Positions 1-8,938 of a stretch of DNA of 42,957 bases are shown here, one piece after another; position 1 is the stretch's first letter; every line of letters starts with the position of its first letter. A model generated the notes under the pieces. It made no database searches and had not been told where the DNA came from. It saw only the letters and a program-made list of their open reading frames with translations. Source of the DNA: Micavibrio sp. (GTDB lineage Bacteria > Pseudomonadota > Alphaproteobacteria > Micavibrionales > Micavibrionaceae); contig JAHQVU010000048.1 of NCBI GenBank assembly GCA_019634145.1, positions 1 through 42,957 of the forward strand. The letters are read 5' to 3'. Made by a program: the position numbers and the translations under genes.

Positions 1-108
1 CAACCTGAAATGCAGCGTGGGGTAGCAAAGGGTATTTTGAATAAAAATACTGTCGCACGTCGCTTATCTCGTTTAAGTGCACGTATTAAAACGCTTAAAC
101 AAGCATAG
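1..108 (+). CDS. rpsT: 30S ribosomal protein S20, C-terminal part (5' end outside window)
   Basis: The window opens inside this reading frame, which gives 35 codons and then TAG. The translated tail is basic, with a G-[IV]-L-x-K-N-T-x-A-R-R-x-S-R-L pattern and the R-I-K-T-L-K end, which matches the C-terminal helix of S20, a primary 16S rRNA-binding protein of the small subunit. The rpsT-dnaA adjacency is common in Alphaproteobacteria and supports the call. A hairpin with a T-run follows directly. The N-terminal half is outside the window, so the start cannot be judged. Confidence 0.88.
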   Translation, partial: QPEMQRGVAKGILNKNTVARRLSRLSARIKTLKQA

Positions 109-116
109 TATATCTT

Positions 117-151
117 CGAGGCGCGCAAGTGATTGTGCCTCGATTTTTTTT
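117..151 (+). terminator. Rho-independent terminator of rpsT
   Basis: Arms CGAGGC and GCCTCG close a stem that can extend through GCAA/TTG with a small bulge. The stem is followed, after one A, by eight T residues. It sits 8 bases after the rpsT stop, which is the expected place. Confidence 0.8.
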
Positions 152-633
152 ATAAAATTTATCTTTTGTGCGTCTTATGAAGTAATTCATGGGACGTTTC
201 AGTGCAGGTATTTCACTTCTTAAGTAAAAAAAATTCTTTTTTCATGTTCTTGTTTTATTCGTATTGCATCATGACAAAAAAGTGGTGTAGGGTTCTTTCA
301 ACAGCGAACATAAAACGAGATTAAAAATCTTATCGCGATTATCGCAAAGGCGCGGAAACATTGATGTTTCGGTGATTATGTATCGGGGATGTTCGTGTGC
401 TTGTAAAAGCAATCAGGTTGGGAGGCGTTCAAGTCTTTGGGCGGAATTTAGCCAGATAAATGAACAGGCCAAAACTCTGAAATTTGAAAAGCGTAAACCA
501 TGCTTCGTGTACGGGTGTATTCGGGCAACAGGATTTTTGCGCCCAAATTTAGGAGAGCAAATGTGGGATTTGCTTTGGTTTGTTTATGTAAGTTTAGTGT
601 GAACCTTAAAAAAATTAATGGAGTGAAAATAAT
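152..633. other. Gene-free leader region between rpsT and dnaA
   Basis: About 480 bases carry no convincing gene; the 76-codon frame inside has no ribosome-binding site or recognisable protein. The left half (roughly 160-270) is A+T-rich. Small symmetric elements follow: AGATT-AAA-AATCT (318-330), two tandem 9-mers TTATCGCGA and TTATCGCAA (330-347) that also contain the palindrome GCGAT-T-ATCGC, and the perfect inverted repeat GAAACAT-TG-ATGTTTC (355-370). No consensus DnaA box (TTATCCACA) is visible, so an origin is not claimed. The dnaA promoter and regulatory sites should lie here, but I cannot place a convincing -35/-10 pair. Confidence 0.5.
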
Positions 634-2055
634 ATGTCGGACGCTGCAGGAAAATCAGTCGCTTTAATCCGGGGAAATGCAGAATACCAGGAGGCTTCAC
701 TAGAACCTTCCGCGGAGATTCTAGCGCTTTGGAAGAAAGTGCATAATGATATGCGCGGCGAGTTCGGCGAAGCGATTTTCCGTTCATGGCTTAAGCCTCT
801 TACTCTTCAGGCTTTTTATCATGGCACTATGGAAGTGTCTGTCCCGACCCGTTTTATGCGTGACTGGATTCAGAACCACTATGCCGAGCGCATTCTATCC
901 ATGTGTTCAGATACATCTGAAGACATTAAGCGTTTGCAAATTGTTGTTGTTCAAAATGCGATTATCGATGATATGCCTAGCAATGAGGCGCCGAAAAAAG
1001 CCAACGAGAATAAAAAGCCGGATATTTCCGAGGTGTCTTCTCCGTTAGATGAGCGTTTGACATTTGATACGTTCGTTGTTGGTAAGCCAAATGCTTTGGC
1101 TCATGCAGCCGCGCGTCGTGTGGTGGAGAGCTCTGTTGTTCCTTTTAACCCGCTTTTCGTATATGGCGGTGTTGGCCTTGGTAAGACTCACCTTATGCAT
1201 GCGATAGCGCACATGATTAAGGAACAATCTCCTGAAAAGACCGTTATGTACCTATCTGCTGAGAAGTTTATGTATCAGTTCGTTAAAGCAATCCGCTCTG
1301 ATTCGACTATGACATTTAAAGAGCAGTTCCGCTCGGTTGATGTTTTGATGATCGACGATATTCAATTCATCGCCGGTAAAGAAAGCACACAGGAAGAGTT
1401 TTTCCATACGTTCAATGCTTTGGTTGACCAAAACAAGCAGATCATTATTTCTGCTGATAAAGCGCCGGGTGATCTAACAGGAATTGACGAGCGTTTGCGT
1501 TCACGCCTTGCGTGGGGTTTGGTTGCCGATATTCACCCGACAACATACGAACTTCGTCTTGGTATCTTGCAGTCGAAGCGCGCGCAGCTTCAAGCTGATG
1601 TGCCGGACAGTGTTCTTGAATTTTTGGCGCTGAAAGTCACCAGCAATATCCGCGAACTTGAAGGTGCATTGAACCGAATCGTTGCGCATGCGGATGTTTC
1701 CAAAGTTGAAGTTACGCTTGAGAGCACGCAGGAAGTCTTGCAAGACCTTCTTCGCGCACATGATCGTCGCATCACGATTGACGAAATTCAGCGTAAAGTT
1801 GCCGAGCATTACAATCTGAAAATGGCTGATATGCACTCTGCTCGTCGTGCGCGTAATGTTGCTCGCCCACGTCAGGTAGCGATGTATTTGGCGAAAATGC
1901 TGACCTCGCGTTCATTGCCAGAGATTGGCCGTAAGTTTGGCGGACGTGATCACACAACTGTTATGCACGCCGTGCGTAAAGTTGAGGAGCTGATCGAAGC
2001 AGATTCTCAAATCGCACAGGATGTAGACGTGGTTCGCCGCGCACTCACGGGCTGA
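634..2055 (+). CDS. dnaA: Chromosomal replication initiator protein DnaA
   Basis: DnaA binds 9-mer boxes at the origin and melts the duplex in an ATP-dependent way. The 473-residue product has the expected order: an N-terminal helical domain I (with LWxxV-type start near residue 31), a short charged linker (about 110-140), an AAA+ domain with Walker A GGVGLGKTH near residue 178 and Walker B VLMIDDIQF, and a C-terminal domain IV with the box-binding signature GGRDHTTVMHA near residue 430. It carries about 25 extra residues before domain I. The ATG is preceded by GGAG at about 10 bases. dnaN is not adjacent: a glycosyltransferase and the biotin operon lie between, and recF and gyrB are absent from the window. 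Confidence 0.97.
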   Translation: MSDAAGKSVALIRGNAEYQEASLEPSAEILALWKKVHNDMRGEFGEAIFRSWLKPLTLQAFYHGTMEVSVPTRFMRDWIQNHYAERILSMCSDTSEDIKRLQIVVVQNAIIDDMPSNEAPKKANENKKPDISEVSSPLDERLTFDTFVVGKPNALAHAAARRVVESSVVPFNPLFVYGGVGLGKTHLMHAIAHMIKEQSPEKTVMYLSAEKFMYQFVKAIRSDSTMTFKEQFRSVDVLMIDDIQFIAGKESTQEEFFHTFNALVDQNKQIIISADKAPGDLTGIDERLRSRLAWGLVADIHPTTYELRLGILQSKRAQLQADVPDSVLEFLALKVTSNIRELEGALNRIVAHADVSKVEVTLESTQEVLQDLLRAHDRRITIDEIQRKVAEHYNLKMADMHSARRARNVARPRQVAMYLAKMLTSRSLPEIGRKFGGRDHTTVMHAVRKVEELIEADSQIAQDVDVVRRALTG

Positions 2056-2174
2056 TCTTCCATATTTTCATTTGGGCTGTCGTCAAATTTCATCTTGCGT
2101 AGGTGAAAACTACGCGGCGGCTCATTTTCCTAGCCCAGCTAAAAATCTGTTTGGTCACTATATTAAATAGCAAT

Positions 2175-2197
2175 GCGCTCCTTTTAAGGGGCGTTTT
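2175..2197 (+). terminator. Probable terminator after dnaA
   Basis: Arms CGCTCCTT and AAGGGGCG (one G-U pair) enclose two T residues and are followed by TTTTA. A second perfect hairpin without a T-run, GCGTAG/CTACGC at 2097-2115, lies just upstream. Ending transcription here also argues that the next gene starts at 2263 and not at the ATG at 2203. Confidence 0.6.
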
Positions 2198-2262
2198 ATG
2201 CATTGCATCAAAATCGAATTCTGTCTAAGACTGTTGATAAATTAACGGTTTCGGGGAAGACG

Positions 2263-3324
2263 ATGAACGCGAAAAACCTTAAAATTCTCTATGGGATGAG
2301 CGCGGACGGTAACGGGCACCTTACGCGCGGGTTGCTGACAGTGCCTTATTTGAGCGCGCTGGGTGCGGATGTCGATTGTATTTTGTCGGGGCGGCCAAGC
2401 GGTAAATTCGATTCGATGCTTGAGTTTGGCGATTACAAGGTTCATACAGGCATTTCATTCGCTAAAAATGAAGGCGGGGTTGATTGGGTGGGAAGCATTT
2501 TGCGCTCGAGCCCTTTGGATTTTATAAAGTCTGTGTATGAAACGAACACGCGCGACTATGACGCCGTTATAACGGATTTTGAACCGATCACTGCGCACGC
2601 CGCCAATATTAGAGGGCAGGGGGCAATTGGTTTGGGGCATCAATATGCTTTTCGTCGCGATGTACCGGGAAATTGCGCGGCACTGAAGATGATGCCGCTG
2701 GTGAGCCCTACGAGAGCGAGTCTAGGGACGCACTGGCATCATTTCGGGCAGAAAGGTATTACTCCGCCCTTTGTCCATCAGAAGGACGATAAGCCAAAAG
2801 ACGAGAGCAAAATCGTTGTTTATATGCCTGTGGAAAGCACGCAAAAGCTGATCGCACTGTTTAGACCTTTCAGCCAGTACAATTTCAAGATTTACTCACC
2901 TCAGGTCGATGAGACTTTTGATGAAGTGCATATCACATTCGCGCCGACCTCTCGTGATGCCTTTATGGCGGATTTTGAAACGGCGGGGGGCTATATCTCG
3001 AATGCAGGATTTGAATCACCGTCCGAAGCTTTGGCGATGGGCGTTCCGATGCTGCTCAAACCCATGAAAGGACAGCCAGAGCAAATGGCAAATGCCAAGG
3101 CGATCACCGCTTTGAAATGGGGCGGTGCAATGGATACGCTCGATCCCAAAATTGTGGCAGATTGGCTGAATAACAAAAAGGCGGTTAAAATCAGATATCC
3201 AAATGTTGGTGCCGCGATTGCTGAGTGGGTGGTTAATGGCGATCATAGCCAAAAAAGTGCGGATTTACTGGCGAAGCAGCTTTGGGAGCAGACGGATTAT
3301 GGTGATTTTACGTCGAGGATTTAA
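2263..3324 (+). CDS. Glycosyltransferase family protein (MJ1255/VC2487-like)
   Basis: The 353-residue protein resembles the MJ1255/VC2487 group of GT-B glycosyltransferases, relatives of MurG-type and macroside transferases. Visible marks are the N-terminal nucleotide-fold strand followed by the loop GNGHLTRG (GxGHxxR type) near residue 17, and a C-terminal donor-site region with SNAGFESPSEALAMGVPML and then KGQPEQMANA. No signal peptide or membrane segment is evident, so it probably acts in the cytoplasm or at the inner membrane face. I chose the ATG at 2263 because GGGGAAG lies 4 bases before it and the longer frame would begin inside the dnaA terminator region. The donor and acceptor are unknown. 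It is only 47 bases from bioB and may be co-transcribed with it; a role in biotin synthesis is not implied. Confidence 0.75.
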   Translation: MNAKNLKILYGMSADGNGHLTRGLLTVPYLSALGADVDCILSGRPSGKFDSMLEFGDYKVHTGISFAKNEGGVDWVGSILRSSPLDFIKSVYETNTRDYDAVITDFEPITAHAANIRGQGAIGLGHQYAFRRDVPGNCAALKMMPLVSPTRASLGTHWHHFGQKGITPPFVHQKDDKPKDESKIVVYMPVESTQKLIALFRPFSQYNFKIYSPQVDETFDEVHITFAPTSRDAFMADFETAGGYISNAGFESPSEALAMGVPMLLKPMKGQPEQMANAKAITALKWGGAMDTLDPKIVADWLNNKKAVKIRYPNVGAAIAEWVVNGDHSQKSADLLAKQLWEQTDYGDFTSRI

Positions 3325-3371
3325 TGGAGGCTGGATAATCGTATTTCAGAGATTGACCAGCTCATAACAAT

Positions 3372-4358
3372 ATGGTTAAAAAAACTATGCAATTAGAAGA
3401 TGTCAAAGCTTTATACGAGCGCCCTTTGCTCGACCTCGTATTCGAGGCCGCGCAAGTAACACGTGAAAATCACGCCCCTAACGAAATGCAGATGTGTACG
3501 CTGCTGTCGATCAAGACAGGCGGCTGTACAGAAGATTGCGGCTATTGCTCGCAATCGGTTCATAATGATGCGCCTTTGGATAAAGAGATCCTGATGAAAA
3601 CCGATGACGTGCTGGAGCAGGCGCGCAAAGCGAAAGAATCAGGCTCGACCCGATTTTGCATGGGTGCGGCTTGGCCAAAGGTTTTAGATGGACGCGCATT
3701 TGATCGCGTTTGCGATATGGTCAAGGGCGTGAGCGATATGGGATTAGAATCTTGTGTAACGCTGGGTATGTTGACCGAAGAACAGGCGAATCGTTTGGCC
3801 GAGGCAGGTCTAAAGGCCTATAACCACAATCTGGATACATCGCGCGAATTTTATGACAAGGTTATTACAACGCGATCCTATGATGATCGTCTGGACACAT
3901 TGAAAAATGTCGCTAAGGCTGGAATTTCGGCTTGTTGCGGCGGGATTTTAGGTCTGGGTGAAAAAGAATCCGATCGTATTTCACTGCTTCATACGCTTTG
4001 CAATCTTGATCCGCAGCCCGAGAGCGTACCGATCAATATGCTGGTTCCTGTTGAGGGAACGCCGATGGCGAACAATAAGCGCCTCGATATTTTCGAATGG
4101 ATTCGTTGTATTGCTGTTGCGCGTATTTTGATGCCAAAGGCGATGATTCGCCTTTCTGCTGGGCGGTTGGAAATTTCGAAAGAAGCGCAGGCTCTGGCCT
4201 TTATGGCAGGAGCGAATGCGATCTTTACGGGCGAGAAATTGCTGACCACGCCGAATCCTGAAAAGGATGCGGATTATGAGCTGTTGGCCGAGCTTGGCAT
4301 TAAACCCCGTCAGCCGAATAAAGATGATGCACTTCCAAGCCAAGCTGAAGCAGCTTGA
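3372..4358 (+). CDS. bioB: Biotin synthase BioB
   Basis: BioB is the radical-SAM enzyme that inserts sulfur into dethiobiotin to give biotin. The 328-residue sequence shows the radical-SAM cluster motif [11 protein letters not shown] (CxxxCxxC) near residue 52, the downstream FCMGAAW segment, the [12 protein letters not shown] region that contacts substrate and SAM, and GGILGLGE. The C-terminal part includes MIRLSAGR and [15 protein letters not shown], which are typical of the family and carry the arginine ligand of the 2Fe-2S cluster. No good Shine-Dalgarno sequence precedes the ATG at 3372; the in-frame ATG at 3387 is an alternative. It is the first gene of a bioB-bioF-bioD-bioA run and overlaps bioF by 35 bases. 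Confidence 0.97.
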   Translation: MVKKTMQLEDVKALYERPLLDLVFEAAQVTRENHAPNEMQMCTLLSIKTGGCTEDCGYCSQSVHNDAPLDKEILMKTDDVLEQARKAKESGSTRFCMGAAWPKVLDGRAFDRVCDMVKGVSDMGLESCVTLGMLTEEQANRLAEAGLKAYNHNLDTSREFYDKVITTRSYDDRLDTLKNVAKAGISACCGGILGLGEKESDRISLLHTLCNLDPQPESVPINMLVPVEGTPMANNKRLDIFEWIRCIAVARILMPKAMIRLSAGRLEISKEAQALAFMAGANAIFTGEKLLTTPNPEKDADYELLAELGIKPRQPNKDDALPSQAEAA

Positions 4359-5448
4359 GGATAAGGGGCGCAAACGCGTCCTTTCGCCAAGCAACAATGG
4401 GCTTGATCTGACCTCGAATGATTATCTGGGGTTTGCCCATCATTCCTTTCTAAAACAAGCAGCGATTGATTTTTTCGAACAAGGGGCAAGCGTCGGTGCG
4501 GCGGCTTCACGGCTGTTGCGTGGCGAGATGAGTGCGCATCACGCGCTGGAGGAGTTTGCAGCCGAGTATTTTAATGCGCCTGCCGCATTGTTTTTCGCAA
4601 ACGGGTTTCAGGCCAATTACGCGTTGATGACGGCACTGCCCTCTCGGCATGACACAATCATATTCGATTCGCTCATTCATGCCAGCAGCCGTGATGGTAT
4701 ACAGGCCAGCCCCGCCAAGCATAGTCGCGTATTTCATAATGATTTAGAGGCATATGAGGCGGCTCTGAAGAAGGCGCGGGGTGAGAGTAGCGGGCAAATC
4801 TTTGTCGCGGTCGAATCGGTTTATTCGATGGATGGTGATATCGCGCCTCTGGCCGAATTGCTGGAGATCTGCCAGAAATATGATGCTTACCTGATTGTTG
4901 ATGAAGCGCATGGTCTGGGTGTTATGGGCGATCAAGGCAAGGGAGTGGCGTCGTCGTTATCTGATAGTTGGCCTGAGAATCTAATTTGTGTTTACACGTG
5001 CGGGAAGGCGCTGGGCGTTGCGGGTGGCTTAGTTTGCGCGCCTCAAGAGATCATCGATTACATCATTAATATGGCGCGTCCCTTTATTTATTCGACCGCG
5101 CCAATGCCTGTGCAAGCGCATCTGGTGCAGAAATCTCTGGAGTTATTGGCCAGTGAGGAGGGGCAGAATCGCTTACACCAGTTACAAGTATTGTGTGCTG
5201 AGGGGCAAAAGCTTTTCGGAGGGGCTGGCTCGCCGATTATCCCGATCATTATAGGCGCGGATCAAAAGGCGCTGGATGCGGCATCAGTACTACAAAAACA
5301 GGGTTTTGATGTTCGCGCTATTCGTCCGCCAACAGTGCCGGAAGGGACAGCGCGGCTACGCGTGTCACTGAATGCGAATATATCGGCAAGGGACTTGCAT
5401 GGCTTATCGAAAACATTATCTGAGGTTTTGGAAAGCGAGGTGGCATGA
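4324..5448 (+). CDS. bioF: 8-amino-7-oxononanoate synthase BioF
   Basis: BioF is the PLP enzyme that condenses pimeloyl thioester with alanine. The sequence shows [10 protein letters not shown] near the N-terminus, [25 protein letters not shown] (PLP-ring aspartate and histidine) and [10 protein letters not shown], where the lysine forms the Schiff base. The open frame reaches back to 4267, but family proteins begin about 25 residues before the SNDYLG block, so the ATG at 4324 (or 4327) is preferred, giving 374 residues. Either start lies inside the end of bioB, so translation is probably coupled. The 3' end overlaps bioD by 4 bases (ATGA). Confidence 0.93.
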   Translation: MMHFQAKLKQLEDKGRKRVLSPSNNGLDLTSNDYLGFAHHSFLKQAAIDFFEQGASVGAAASRLLRGEMSAHHALEEFAAEYFNAPAALFFANGFQANYALMTALPSRHDTIIFDSLIHASSRDGIQASPAKHSRVFHNDLEAYEAALKKARGESSGQIFVAVESVYSMDGDIAPLAELLEICQKYDAYLIVDEAHGLGVMGDQGKGVASSLSDSWPENLICVYTCGKALGVAGGLVCAPQEIIDYIINMARPFIYSTAPMPVQAHLVQKSLELLASEEGQNRLHQLQVLCAEGQKLFGGAGSPIIPIIIGADQKALDAASVLQKQGFDVRAIRPPTVPEGTARLRVSLNANISARDLHGLSKTLSEVLESEVA

Positions 5449-6086
5449 GCCAGAAATTTATAATTAGCGGTACTGATACAGGGATAGGCAAGACGGTTGT
5501 TTCTGCAATGTTGACGCTGGCGCTCGATGCGTCTTACTGGAAGCCGATACAATCGGGCATTGAGGGTGGGGTTGATACGAAAACGGTGCAGAAAATTACG
5601 CGTCTTCCTGCCGAGCGATTCTTTGAAGAGGAATATGTGCTGACTGAGCCTTTATCTCCACATCGCAGTGCCGAGATTGATGAAGTGAAAATAGATGTTG
5701 CGGGGTTAAACATCCCTAAATGTGAAGGCCCGCTTATTATTGAGGGTGCGGGCGGCCTTATGGTGCCATTAACGCGCGAGAATCTGCTGATTAATCTTTT
5801 TAAGAGCTGGCAGCGCGATGAAAGTGTGCCGATCATTTTGGTCGCGCGCACAGGGCTTGGCACGATCAATCACACGCTGTTATCGCTTGAAGCGCTCTGG
5901 AGCCGTAAGATACCTGTGCACGGTATAATCTTTGTCGGGGAGGAGAACCCGGACAATATTCGCACCATAGGTGAGTTTTCCAAAATTAAAATCCTCGGAC
6001 ATCTTCCAAAACTTGACTCTATCGATGTGCGCAGTTTAACTAGAGCTTTCGAAACACAATTTAATAAAGGGGATTTTGTCCAGTGA
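5445..6086 (+). CDS. bioD: ATP-dependent dethiobiotin synthetase BioD
   Basis: BioD closes the ureido ring of dethiobiotin from diaminopelargonate, CO2 and ATP. The 213-residue protein starts with the P-loop GTDTGIGKT near residue 9 and continues with YWKPIQSG, the substrate-lysine block, and IEGAGGLMVPL, the second conserved block. The length fits the family. The ATG overlaps the bioF stop in an ATGA arrangement, and its own stop overlaps the bioA GTG in GTGA, so the three genes are probably translated in a coupled fashion. Confidence 0.95.
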   Translation: MSQKFIISGTDTGIGKTVVSAMLTLALDASYWKPIQSGIEGGVDTKTVQKITRLPAERFFEEEYVLTEPLSPHRSAEIDEVKIDVAGLNIPKCEGPLIIEGAGGLMVPLTRENLLINLFKSWQRDESVPIILVARTGLGTINHTLLSLEALWSRKIPVHGIIFVGEENPDNIRTIGEFSKIKILGHLPKLDSIDVRSLTRAFETQFNKGDFVQ

Positions 6087-7453
6087 GCAAGATTTCTCCA
6101 GTATGGCATCCAATGACCCAGCATAAAATTGCGGGGCCTGCTTTTAATGTTGAAAGCGCGGAAGGTATTTATTTGCACGGTCGCGACGGTGATGGCATCG
6201 AGCGCTCGATTATCGATGGTATTTCTTCATGGTGGGTGAATACACATGGTCACTGTCACCCGACAATTGTTGAAGCGGTGCGTGGGCAGGCGGGAAAGCT
6301 TGAGCAGGTTGTCTTTGCCGGCTTTACGCATGATACGGCGGAGAGGCTGACACGTAAATTGCTCTCGACCGTGCGCGCAGCGTTTGACGGGTGCGAGGGG
6401 CGTAAGCCAGAATTTTGTTTTTATTCCGATAGCGGATCAACGGCTGTTGAAGTCGCGATCAAGATGGCTGTTGGTTATTTTAAGGCCAACGGTCAGAAGC
6501 GCAATCGCATTCTGGCAATGGATGGCGCTTATCACGGCGATACCTTCGGGGCTATGTCTGCAAGCAGCCGCGGCATTTTTAATGAGGATTGGGCGGATAT
6601 GTTGTTTGATGTGACGCATTTGCCGTTCCCAGAGCAGGGAAACGAGGTCAAAACATTTCAGGCGCTTGAGCGCTACCTCAAGAAACATGGTAAGGAAACG
6701 GCGGGTTTTGTGTTCGAGCCAATAGTGCAAGGTTCGGTTGGTTTCCGAATGTATTCGCCTATGGTTTTGCAGAAAATGGCGCAGATGTGCCGTGAATATG
6801 ATGTTTTGTTGATTGCAGATGAGGTCATGACAGGCTTTGGTCGCACAGGGACAATGTTCGCAAGTGCGCAGGCCGCGATTAGCCCTGATTTGATGTGCCT
6901 GTCTAAAGGTTTGACGGGCGGCTTTTTGCCGATGGGTGCGACGCTGGCCTCGAAAGAGATTTACAAAGCGTTTTATCGTGATGAAAAGGGCGGAATGTTT
7001 CTTCACTCCACTTCATTTACGGGTAATGCCCTGTCATGCGCGGCGGCGATGGCTTCACTTAAAATCTGGGATGATGAGCCTGTACTGGAGCGCATCCAGA
7101 ATATCGAAAATGCGCATCGCACAGCTTCTAGCTGGTTTGGTGTGCGCCCAGATGTTAAAGAAGTGCGCGTTAAGGGTACGATCTTTGCTGTCGAGGTGAG
7201 CGATGAGAAAGCGGGCTATCTGTCTGATGTTGCTGGGCCGATCTATAATTTCATGATGGCTAATAATGTGCTTCTGCGCCCAATTGGTAATGTGGTTTAT
7301 ATTCTACCGCCTTATTGTATTGAAATGCATGAGCTGGAGCGGATATATGATTCGCTTTGGCGTGCGCTGGATCACTTGCGCGATTTAAGAGCGGTAGATC
7401 AGGGCGATGATGAGGCGGAGCAAATGCCGCGCGTTCGTCAGAAAGTCGCTTAA
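6083..7453 (+). CDS. bioA: Adenosylmethionine-8-amino-7-oxononanoate aminotransferase BioA
   Basis: BioA is a class III PLP aminotransferase that converts KAPA to DAPA with SAM as amino donor. Visible marks are WHPMTQ near the N-terminus, the DGISSWWVNTHGHCHP block typical of BioA, the PLP-phosphate region SDSGSTAVEVAIKMA, IADEVMTGFGRTG with the PLP aspartate, and CLSKGLTGGFLPMGATL with the Schiff-base lysine. The start is GTG at 6083 sharing bases with the bioD stop. The product has 456 residues including a short charged tail. It is the last gene of the bio run; bioC and bioH or bioZ for making the pimeloyl precursor are not in the window. Confidence 0.95.
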   Translation: MSKISPVWHPMTQHKIAGPAFNVESAEGIYLHGRDGDGIERSIIDGISSWWVNTHGHCHPTIVEAVRGQAGKLEQVVFAGFTHDTAERLTRKLLSTVRAAFDGCEGRKPEFCFYSDSGSTAVEVAIKMAVGYFKANGQKRNRILAMDGAYHGDTFGAMSASSRGIFNEDWADMLFDVTHLPFPEQGNEVKTFQALERYLKKHGKETAGFVFEPIVQGSVGFRMYSPMVLQKMAQMCREYDVLLIADEVMTGFGRTGTMFASAQAAISPDLMCLSKGLTGGFLPMGATLASKEIYKAFYRDEKGGMFLHSTSFTGNALSCAAAMASLKIWDDEPVLERIQNIENAHRTASSWFGVRPDVKEVRVKGTIFAVEVSDEKAGYLSDVAGPIYNFMMANNVLLRPIGNVVYILPPYCIEMHELERIYDSLWRALDHLRDLRAVDQGDDEAEQMPRVRQKVA

Positions 7454-7467
7454 ACGCTTGGGCGCCT

Positions 7468-7528
7468 ACATCCGTATGACCTCTCTTGATGGTTAGGGCG
7501 ACTTGGTTCGAATCGCGGATGTTGTTTT
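7468..7528 (+). terminator. Possible terminator after bioA (long loop)
   Basis: Perfect 7-base arms ACATCCG (7468-7474) and CGGATGT (7516-7522) are followed by TGTTTTT. The 41-base loop is long for an intrinsic terminator, so this is tentative. The loop contains GGTTCGAATC, which resembles a tRNA T-arm but does not fold as one. Confidence 0.35.
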
Positions 7529-7621
7529 TGATCCGAATATATACCCAGTATCATCTTTGCCATTTCGTCATTCGTTCCTCATTCAAACTTAATACTTTTT
7601 TCTCTTTTTTTACTATTGGAT

Positions 7622-7650
7622 AAGCCCTTTATTTCACGTGATTAGGGCTT
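7622..7650. promoter_or_regulatory. Nested palindrome upstream of dnaN
   Basis: Perfect 7-base arms AAGCCCT (7622-7628) and AGGGCTT (7644-7650) surround an 8-base palindrome TCACGTGA (7634-7641) with nearly the same centre. It ends 65 bases before the dnaN ATG and follows a pyrimidine-rich stretch. It has no T-run, so an operator is more likely than a terminator. The factor that would bind is unknown. Confidence 0.4.
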
Positions 7651-7715
7651 TGCAGGCCGAAAACCGTGTGTTAGCATCCGATTTTATTCAGATAAATATT
7701 TGTGGAAGATTTGCT

Positions 7716-8831
7716 ATGAAATTGAGCATCGAGCGCGCAGCGTTATTAAGATCATTAAATCACGTACAAAGCGTTGTAGAACGCCGGAACACTATTCCTA
7801 TTCTCGCGAATGTGCGGATGAAGGCCGAAGACGGTGTATTGTCTTTGAGTGCGACGGATATGGATATGGAGATCAATGAATCTGTTGCTGCCAATGTAAA
7901 GGCAAGCGGTGCGACAACTGCGCCGGCGCACACGCTTCATGATATTGTCCGTAAATTGCCTGACGGATCCGATGTTGAGCTGGAGCTGAATAGCGAAGGT
8001 TCGCAAATGACAGTTAAGGCTGGTCGTTCAAAGTTCAAATTGAGCTGCTTACCGGTTGGTGATTTTCCTGAATTGGGTACATCAGACTTTCCTGGTAGTT
8101 TCAAAATTCCTGCGGCTGATTTGCGTGCGCTTGTTGATCGTACGAAATTTGCAATGAGCACAGAAGAAACACGCTATTACCTGAATGGTATTTATCTGCA
8201 CGAAGCGGAAAATGGCGGCGTACAAGTTCTGCGCGCGGTTGCGACCGATGGTCACCGTTTGGCGCGTTTTGAAATGCCTTTGCCTGATGGTGCGGCCGGA
8301 ATAGCCGGGATTATTATTCCTCGTAAATTGATCGGCGAGTTGCGTAAGCTTGTAGATGAAGCGGCTGATTCGATCACAATCGATGTGTCAGAGAACAAAA
8401 TCCGTTTCACATTTGATCATATCATTTTGACATCAAAGTTGATTGACGGGACATTCCCTGATTATCAGCGTGTTATCCCACAAGGGAATGACAAGATTGT
8501 TGAAGTAGATGCTAAGAGCCTGACATCTGCGGTTGACCGAGTGTCAACGATTTCAGATGGAAAATCGCGCGCAGTGAAAATTGCGATGCATGGCAAGCTG
8601 ATGACAATTTCTGCGAGCTCGCCTGATGCAGGTTCGGCAACGGAAGAAGTTGAAGTGAGCGGTGAAACCGATATCGAGATCGGCTTTAATGCGCGTTATC
8701 TGCTGGATATTACATCCCAGATCGAAGGTGAAGGGTGCCGCTTTACATTGGCGGATGCGGCCTCTCCAACGATCATTCAGGATAATTCTGATGCAAGTGC
8801 TCTGTATGTTTTGATGCCATTGCGCGTTTAA
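7716..8831 (+). CDS. dnaN: DNA polymerase III beta subunit (sliding clamp)
   Basis: DnaN dimerises into the ring clamp that tethers polymerase III to DNA. The product from the ATG at 7716 has 371 residues, the usual size, and begins MKLSIERAALLRSL as the family does. Three repeated clamp domains are recognisable, with NTIPILANVRM in domain 1, TDGHRLARFEMPLP in domain 2 and the C-terminal LYVLMPLRV end that lines the partner-binding pocket. The open frame extends 26 codons further upstream to a GTG, but that stretch is not family-like and GGAAG lies about 9 bases before the chosen ATG. It is monocistronic, with a strong terminator after it. Confidence 0.96.
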   Translation: MKLSIERAALLRSLNHVQSVVERRNTIPILANVRMKAEDGVLSLSATDMDMEINESVAANVKASGATTAPAHTLHDIVRKLPDGSDVELELNSEGSQMTVKAGRSKFKLSCLPVGDFPELGTSDFPGSFKIPAADLRALVDRTKFAMSTEETRYYLNGIYLHEAENGGVQVLRAVATDGHRLARFEMPLPDGAAGIAGIIIPRKLIGELRKLVDEAADSITIDVSENKIRFTFDHIILTSKLIDGTFPDYQRVIPQGNDKIVEVDAKSLTSAVDRVSTISDGKSRAVKIAMHGKLMTISASSPDAGSATEEVEVSGETDIEIGFNARYLLDITSQIEGEGCRFTLADAASPTIIQDNSDASALYVLMPLRV

Positions 8832-8853
8832 ATTCTATTATTACGGTCTGTAA

Positions 8854-8896
8854 ACGCCGCCTTTCTCGGGTTCCGGTTCTCGAAAGGCGGTGTTTT
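8854..8896 (+). terminator. Rho-independent terminator of dnaN
   Basis: A 12-pair stem (8854-8865 with 8882-8893, one G-U pair) is formed by ACGCCGCCTTTC and GAAAGGCGGTGT, with a 16-base loop and then TTTT. It lies 22 bases after the dnaN stop. Confidence 0.88.
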
Positions 8897-8938
8897 CGAC
8901 TCGTACTGGCGAATTTTTTTTAAGTAAAGGTTACTCTC

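Noticed and set aside
372-602. 76-codon frame upstream of dnaA
   Set aside because: No ribosome-binding site, unusual composition and overlap with symmetric regulatory-looking elements.
109-633. Possible replication origin next to dnaA
   Set aside because: No consensus DnaA boxes; in several Alphaproteobacteria the origin is not beside dnaA. Only A+T richness and degenerate 9-mers are present.
3372-3379. TTAACCAT (CtrA-like 8-mer) on the minus strand at the bioB start
   Set aside because: It consists of the bioB start codon and next codons, lacks the second half-site, and is best explained by chance.
6437-7006. Minus-strand open frame of 189 codons inside bioA
   Set aside because: Antisense shadow of bioA with low-complexity His/Arg/Gln-rich composition.
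7505-7520. GGTTCGAATC resembles a tRNA T-arm
   Set aside because: The flanking bases do not form the five-pair T stem, and no acceptor, D or anticodon arms can be built around it.
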